DNA of 10,019 bases from Burkholderiaceae bacterium (GTDB lineage Bacteria; Pseudomonadota; Gammaproteobacteria; Burkholderiales; Burkholderiaceae_E), in assembly GCA_023258775.1 (NCBI GenBank), contig JALQWJ010000038.1, forward strand, positions 1 to 10,019, written 5' to 3'. Position 1 is the first letter of the stretch. Every line of letters starts with the position of its first letter. Made by a program: the position numbers and the translations under genes. A model generated the notes under the pieces. It was not told the DNA's origin and made no database searches. It saw only the letters and a program-made list of their open reading frames with translations. Shown in pieces: positions 5,778 to 10,019 of this stretch.

Positions 5778-7493
5778 ATGATTACAAACGCCATGCAAGA
5801 AAAGCTCAAGCAGTATTTTCAGTCGATCAGAAAGCCAGTCGTTATTGAGGCAAGCTTGGACAGCTCAGCTGCTAGCGCTCAACTTAAGCAGCTCTTGCTT
5901 GCACTGAAAGCAAGTTCAGACAAGATTGCTTTGTCCTTTGATGGTAATGACACTCGGAAACCCTCATTTTCGATACGTCAGCCTAAGTCGGTCGACCAAT
6001 GTTCAGCTGGCCCCGCTTGGACGGATAACGATTTAAGATTTGCAGCGATTCCGCTTGGACACGAGTTTTCCTCGCTGGTGCTCGCGTTACTTTGGGCTGG
6101 GGATCATCCCCCCAAGGTTTCAGAGGCCCAGATAGAACAAATCAAATCACTGATGGGAAGCTATCGTTTCGAAGTCTATATGTCGCTCTCCTGCCACAAC
6201 TGTCCTGATGTTGTGCAAGCACTAAGCTTGATGGCCTTGATCAATCCATCGATTAGAACTGTCATCATCGATGGTGCTCTTTTTCAAGACGAAGTCGAGG
6301 CGCGAAAAATTATGGCGGTTCCATCGATTTACCTCAATGGGCAATGGTTTGGATCAGGTCGCATGAGCCTTGAAGAAATACTGGCAAAACTCGATCAACC
6401 CGGCGTGTCAGGGCACATAGAAGCCCTGTTACAACGAAAGCCTTATGATTTATTAGTCATTGGTGGCGGGCCTGCCGGTGTCTCGGCAGCAATTTACGCG
6501 GCCCGTAAAGGAATCCGAACTGGCCTGCTGGCAGATCGACTCGGCGGGCAGTTGAACGACACAATGGCCATTGAGAATTTCATATCGATGCCGTCAACCG
6601 ATGGTCCTAGACTTAGCTCAGCCCTGGGCGATCATTTAAGGGTTTATCAGGTCGACGTTATGACCTTTGATCGCGCCAAGCGGCTTATCGCCTCACCACG
6701 ACCTGGAGGGTGGAATGAGATAGAACTTGAAAGTGGGGCAAGGCTGAAGGCAAGATCGGTTGTTATCAGCACAGGTGCGCGTTGGCGGCAGCTGGGCGTG
6801 CCGGGCGAAGATCAGTATCGAGGTAGGGGCGTGGCCTACTGTCCTCACTGTGATGGACCTTTGTTTAAGGGTAAGCGTGTTGCAGTTGTTGGTGGCGGCA
6901 ATTCCGGGGTAGAAGCAGCTATCGATCTTGCAGGTCTGGCAGCTGAAGTTACCCTGCTTGAATTTGCACCAAACCTCAAGGCTGATGCTGTTTTGATCGA
7001 TCGACTTCAATCCTTACAGAATGTGAGCGTCATCACAAAGGCGAAAATCAGCGAAATTGAAGGTGAGGACAGCGTGGTTACAGGGCTGAGTTATTTGGAT
7101 CTGGGCGAAGGACTCGAGCAACGGATCGCACTTGAGGCTGTTTTTGTACAAATTGGTCTTGTGCCTAATACCGATTGGCTCAAAGGCACGCTTGCGCTTA
7201 ATGCACAAGGCGAAATCATCGTTGACGCTAAAGGACAAACCAGCCTTCAAGGCGTTTTTGCTGCTGGTGATGTAACAACTGTCCCCTTCAAACAAATCAT
7301 CATCGCCGCTGGTGAGGGCGCAAAGGCTGCCTTGGGTGCCTTTGATGATCTGATCCGCGGCCATCCGGGCGATGCGCTCAACGCGGCTCAAACTGAAGCG
7401 TCTTTCGTTTATGAGGGCGATGCTGCCAGACCTCAGGCCGCCAATGTCGTTGGGCCTGACTCGCAACCCAAGGCGCTTCTACGCGCGGCCTGA
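5778..7493 (+). CDS. ahpF: Alkyl hydroperoxide reductase subunit F (AhpC reductase)
   Basis: This 571-residue FAD flavoprotein passes electrons from NAD(P)H to AhpC. The N-terminal double thioredoxin-like domain carries the CHNC centre (Cys139, Cys142) in [14 protein letters not shown]. The reductase part has the FAD motif IGGGPAG (228-234), the CPHC redox centre (Cys355, Cys358), the nucleotide motif VVGGGNSG (370-377) and the second FAD motif [11 protein letters not shown] (494-504). Compared with E. coli AhpF (521 residues) there are about 10 extra residues near 71-86. About 44 more follow LIR at 525-527, where E. coli has four. That tail is rich in Ala, Gln and Pro and has no motif I know. 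AAAGGA precedes the ATG by seven bases. The gene follows ahpC in one operon, and its stop lies nine bases from the convergent nitronate monooxygenase stop. Confidence 0.97.
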   Translation: MITNAMQEKLKQYFQSIRKPVVIEASLDSSAASAQLKQLLLALKASSDKIALSFDGNDTRKPSFSIRQPKSVDQCSAGPAWTDNDLRFAAIPLGHEFSSLVLALLWAGDHPPKVSEAQIEQIKSLMGSYRFEVYMSLSCHNCPDVVQALSLMALINPSIRTVIIDGALFQDEVEARKIMAVPSIYLNGQWFGSGRMSLEEILAKLDQPGVSGHIEALLQRKPYDLLVIGGGPAGVSAAIYAARKGIRTGLLADRLGGQLNDTMAIENFISMPSTDGPRLSSALGDHLRVYQVDVMTFDRAKRLIASPRPGGWNEIELESGARLKARSVVISTGARWRQLGVPGEDQYRGRGVAYCPHCDGPLFKGKRVAVVGGGNSGVEAAIDLAGLAAEVTLLEFAPNLKADAVLIDRLQSLQNVSVITKAKISEIEGEDSVVTGLSYLDLGEGLEQRIALEAVFVQIGLVPNTDWLKGTLALNAQGEIIVDAKGQTSLQGVFAAGDVTTVPFKQIIIAAGEGAKAALGAFDDLIRGHPGDALNAAQTEASFVYEGDAARPQAANVVGPDSQPKALLRAA

Positions 7494-7502
7494 TGGTCGA
7501 CG

Positions 7503-8609
7503 CTAGTTCGATATGCGGTCGTTTTGTTCTAAACGAGCAATCAATTCCTTCACTGATTCTGTGCGACATTGTGAATAGCCCGTGCCTGCCCAAAGGCTCT
7601 GATACTCTGGATCGCCGATTTGGGCACTGCGTTGTCGCAGCGCCCCAGTTAAGGTGTTTTGTTGCGGAAAGGGAAGAACAGGGCGATCGTGCATTGATTC
7701 GGTGAAACGGTTACAAATCCCTCTTGCATATCTTCCAGAAAACGCACGCGTGAAGACCGTACCCCGGTTAGGTTCCTCAGTGAGTAATCGCTTGTGTTCG
7801 ATACTTGCACCGCTTTCATCGCAGGCCAGAAAGGCTGTTCCCATCTGGACGGCACAGGCACCGCGATCAATGGCCGCTCGGATTGCTTGCCCGTTCATGA
7901 TGCCACCGGCGGCTACGACCGGCAGTTTGCAGTGAATGGAAACTTCCTCGACCAGATCAAGTGTTGTCAAAGCGTCATGAGGGCTTAAAGAGGCGGCAGC
8001 GTCAAAGTAGCCGCGATGGCCGCCAGCCTCAATACCCTGGGCAATGATTGCTGCAGCGCCGCTGCCCTCGATGACAAGCGCTTCCGATAGTGTGCTTGCG
8101 CTAATTAAGATGGGAATTTGCAGGCTATGTGCTTTTTCAAACACCCAACTCGGAGGCAGGCCAAAGTGAAAACTCAAGAGTTGAGGGCGGACTGACCAAA
8201 CAGCTTCGAGCTGATCGTAAAGCGAAGGAAAGAATGGCGCAGTGTTTGCCTTTTGCATGGATTGATCAAGAAGCTGCGGGTTGTACCGATGATCTGTTGA
8301 CCAAGCATCAAAGATATCAAGGCGACGCAACGCCTGGGCGGCTTGCGCCAAGTCCGCTTCGTTTGGTGCATGAAGCGCTGGAAAGATAAAAAAATTGGCA
8401 TTGACCGGTCCTGTTGCCATTTGGCGTACCGCGCTTAACTCGCTGCGGATCGTTTCGGCCTGACTGTAGGCAAAGCCAAAACTGCCGATAATTCCTTCCT
8501 TAAGCACGCTCGCCACGAAATTCACGGTACAAGGTCCGCCTGCCATCGGTGCTTGGATCACCGGCAAACGCAGGCTCTTGATCATCGCTTTGAAGCTGTC
8601 AGAGGACAT
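7503..8609 (-). CDS. Nitronate monooxygenase (2-nitropropane dioxygenase family)
   Basis: This 368-residue FMN protein with a TIM-barrel fold resembles class I nitronate monooxygenases such as the Pseudomonas aeruginosa enzyme (about 328 residues). These oxidise alkyl nitronates, for example propionate 3-nitronate, with O2. Motifs visible are VIQAPMAGG (17-25), SFHFGLPP (146-153), QGIEAGGHRG (191-200) with the likely catalytic His198, VVAAGGIMNG (231-240), QMGTAF (255-260) and FSGRYARG (290-297). It is cytoplasmic with no signal peptide. The ATG at 8609 has no clear ribosome site but lies five bases past the stop of the upstream hydrolase gene, which suggests translational coupling. Some relatives in this superfamily act on other substrates, so the nitronate substrate is the family default. 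It is the last gene of the leftward operon, with no room for a terminator before ahpF. Confidence 0.9.
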   Translation of the reverse strand: MSSDSFKAMIKSLRLPVIQAPMAGGPCTVNFVASVLKEGIIGSFGFAYSQAETIRSELSAVRQMATGPVNANFFIFPALHAPNEADLAQAAQALRRLDIFDAWSTDHRYNPQLLDQSMQKANTAPFFPSLYDQLEAVWSVRPQLLSFHFGLPPSWVFEKAHSLQIPILISASTLSEALVIEGSGAAAIIAQGIEAGGHRGYFDAAASLSPHDALTTLDLVEEVSIHCKLPVVAAGGIMNGQAIRAAIDRGACAVQMGTAFLACDESGASIEHKRLLTEEPNRGTVFTRAFSGRYARGICNRFTESMHDRPVLPFPQQNTLTGALRQRSAQIGDPEYQSLWAGTGYSQCRTESVKELIARLEQNDRISN

Positions 8610-8614
8610 GGCTA

Positions 8615-9850
8615 TCAGGATTCGCGAAGCAAATGCTCGGCAAGCGCTCGATAAGCGGGTAGTGAATGAGGGTCGATGTGCGCATTGGCTGCAATAGGGT
8701 GGCTTGCAAAACGGGCAATGACCATTTCGGCTTTTGGATCGATATAAATGGTTTGACCGTGCACGCCACGGGCTGTGAAAACCTCGTGTTCATCATGTGC
8801 ATGCCACCACATAAAGCCATAGCTCCAGCCCGGTAAGGTCGTGTAGCCTGCGTTTGCAAATTTTGCCTGTTCCCCGCCCTTGCGAATCGCTCGAATAACT
8901 GCCTTAGGTATGATTTGACGACCGCCAAGTTGGCCATCAAGTCTCATCATTTCGCCAAAGCGGGCAAGGTCGCGCAACACCGCCAAGAGTCCGCCTCCAG
9001 CAAACTCAAACCCAATGCTGTCGATCTGAATCGCTGCATCCCGTTCCGCGCCCATCGGCTGCCAAATACGTTCGGCAATCATCTCGGATAAGGATTGATT
9101 ACTTACGCGTTTGAGTACCCAGCCGAGTACATCGGTATTCGGCGTTCGATAAGCGAACTGCTGACCATGAACACCCGATTGCACAACTGTTTGCAAATAA
9201 TCAGTAAAACAGTTCGGGCCTTGATCGTTCGCTAATCGGGGAAACACGCCACCGGCCTTTAAATGTTTCCAAATATCTGCTTCAGGGTTGGCATAGGTTT
9301 CGTCATAGCGAATTGCGGTCGTCATATGCACGACTTGTTCAAGCGTCGCTTGAGCAAAACCACTTGCTGATAACTCGGGGATCCATCGGATAACCGGCTC
9401 TTTGGGATCGAGGCGACCGTCGTGGATAAGCCAGGCAGCCAATGTCCCAACAAAAGATTTCGTGACCGAGGCGCACAGGTGATGCTGTCGCTCGCTTAAG
9501 GCACCGAAATAACGTTCGTAAATCCTCACCCCGCGATGTAGAACAACGATGCCATCGGTGAAATTCTTTTCAAGTGATTGATCCCATCGCATCGGCTCGT
9601 TATCACCGATAGGCTTAAAACAGATCGCATCCAAATCATCCCTGAGATTAAGGCTGAGCTGCTGTGTTGGACTGCTCCCTCGATCGATGGGTCGCGTCGG
9701 GTAAAGTTCTTGGTAGTGAGAAAAAGACCATCGGATTTGCGGGAAGCGATAGGCGCTTGCATCGCGGACCATGACCCGCTGACTTTCAGCGGGCGGAAAA
9801 CCCTGCATCCAACCCATCTTGATTGGATCACTACTTTGCGCGTCATGCAT
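8615..9850 (-). CDS. SxxK serine hydrolase (class C beta-lactamase / NylB-like fold)
   Basis: This 411-residue serine hydrolase belongs to the penicillin-binding-protein-like family. The nucleophile motif is SVTK (Ser128, Lys131). The likely second motif is Tyr234 in FAYRTPNTD, with Asn238, and the third is GVHGQT (362-367), an HxG in place of KTG. The order and spacing resemble 6-aminohexanoate-dimer hydrolase (NylB) and EstB-type esterases more than true beta-lactamases. There is no signal peptide, so a cytoplasmic hydrolase of small esters or amides is more likely than an antibiotic-resistance or cell-wall enzyme. ATG 9850 has no good ribosome site; ATGs at residues 12 and 15 are alternatives, because MQGFPP is the first part that looks conserved. 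It sits 39 bases after the unrecognised upstream gene and five before the nitronate monooxygenase gene, so the three probably share a transcript. Confidence 0.85.
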   Translation of the reverse strand: MHDAQSSDPIKMGWMQGFPPAESQRVMVRDASAYRFPQIRWSFSHYQELYPTRPIDRGSSPTQQLSLNLRDDLDAICFKPIGDNEPMRWDQSLEKNFTDGIVVLHRGVRIYERYFGALSERQHHLCASVTKSFVGTLAAWLIHDGRLDPKEPVIRWIPELSASGFAQATLEQVVHMTTAIRYDETYANPEADIWKHLKAGGVFPRLANDQGPNCFTDYLQTVVQSGVHGQQFAYRTPNTDVLGWVLKRVSNQSLSEMIAERIWQPMGAERDAAIQIDSIGFEFAGGGLLAVLRDLARFGEMMRLDGQLGGRQIIPKAVIRAIRKGGEQAKFANAGYTTLPGWSYGFMWWHAHDEHEVFTARGVHGQTIYIDPKAEMVIARFASHPIAANAHIDPHSLPAYRALAEHLLRES

Positions 9851-9889
9851 AACTATATTCGCTGCGACTACGGCCCCAGGCTTGTTAAT

Positions 9890-10019
9890 TCAAGGCCGCT
9901 GATTACGTCTTGCAACCCAATAAACAGCGCCTTTAGGGCCATAGCGCTCGGCATGCGGGGTATCAAAATCAAGCGAGAATTTGCTCCCTGCATCAAGCTC
10001 GCATGCTGCACCGCTAAGA
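9890..10019 (-). CDS. 3' end of an unrecognised gene, cut by the window edge
   Basis: The last 42 codons of a leftward gene run from the window edge to a TGA at 9892-9890. The peptide begins LSGAACELDAG and continues with GSKFSLDFDTPHAERYGP, then KGAVYWVARRNQRP before the stop. The alternating pattern of hydrophobic and polar residues, with PHAERYGPKGAVYWVARR at the end, looks like a real beta-rich domain rather than chance; a cupin-like C-terminus is possible but I do not recognise the family. The other two frames look less protein-like. With 39 bases to the serine hydrolase start and the same strand, it is probably the first visible gene of that operon. The 5' part is outside the window. 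Confidence 0.6.
   Translation of the reverse strand, partial: LSGAACELDAGSKFSLDFDTPHAERYGPKGAVYWVARRNQRP

Noticed and set aside
7519..7536. Inverted repeat TCGTTT-N6-AAACGA as a terminator for ahpF
   Set aside because: The stem is AT-rich, has no following T run on either strand and lies inside the nitronate monooxygenase coding region.
8615..9850. True class C beta-lactamase (antibiotic resistance gene)
   Set aside because: There is no signal peptide, the third motif is HxG instead of KTG, and the second motif is not the standard YxN.

Overview
The window reads as chromosomal DNA of a Gram-negative bacterium, most likely a pseudomonadote and perhaps Burkholderiales. The reasons are an enterobacterial-type AhpC/AhpF pair, a zinc-ribbon thioredoxin 2 and a DUF2783 protein. 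The lineage is an inference from family resemblance. I see no tRNA, rRNA, CRISPR array, insertion sequence or phage gene.

Layout from left to right. A small DUF2783 gene (+, 30-215) faces a LimB-like flavin-dependent monooxygenase (-, 532-1698). Between them lie an intrinsic terminator for the monooxygenase and four 20-bp direct repeats at its 3' end. Divergent from the monooxygenase is trxC (+, 1873-2304), which converges on a single-domain rhodanese (-, 2421-2801). Divergent from the rhodanese is a cyclic-nucleotide-binding protein without a DNA-binding domain (+, to 3520), which meets an amidase (-, 3532-5010) with only 11 nt between the stops. A divergent regulatory region with an OxyR-like layout separates the amidase from ahpC and ahpF (+, 5150-7493). 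AhpF converges with 9 nt spacing on a leftward operon: an unrecognised gene cut by the window edge, then a SxxK serine hydrolase, then a nitronate monooxygenase.

The clear biological theme is thiol and peroxide chemistry. AhpC reduces peroxides and AhpF recycles AhpC with NAD(P)H. TrxC reduces protein disulfides, and the rhodanese handles sulfane sulfur. They are accompanied by flavoenzymes and hydrolases of the kind used on small organic compounds: a LimB-like monooxygenase, an amidase, a nitronate monooxygenase and a NylB-like hydrolase. No oxyR gene is in the window.

I found no convincing wholly new system. The most unusual items are the tandem repeat in which every unit repeats the monooxygenase's last codons and stop, the OxyR-like array upstream of ahpC, a 44-residue C-terminal tail on AhpF, a sharp base-composition change inside ahpC, and the stand-alone cyclic-nucleotide-binding protein.
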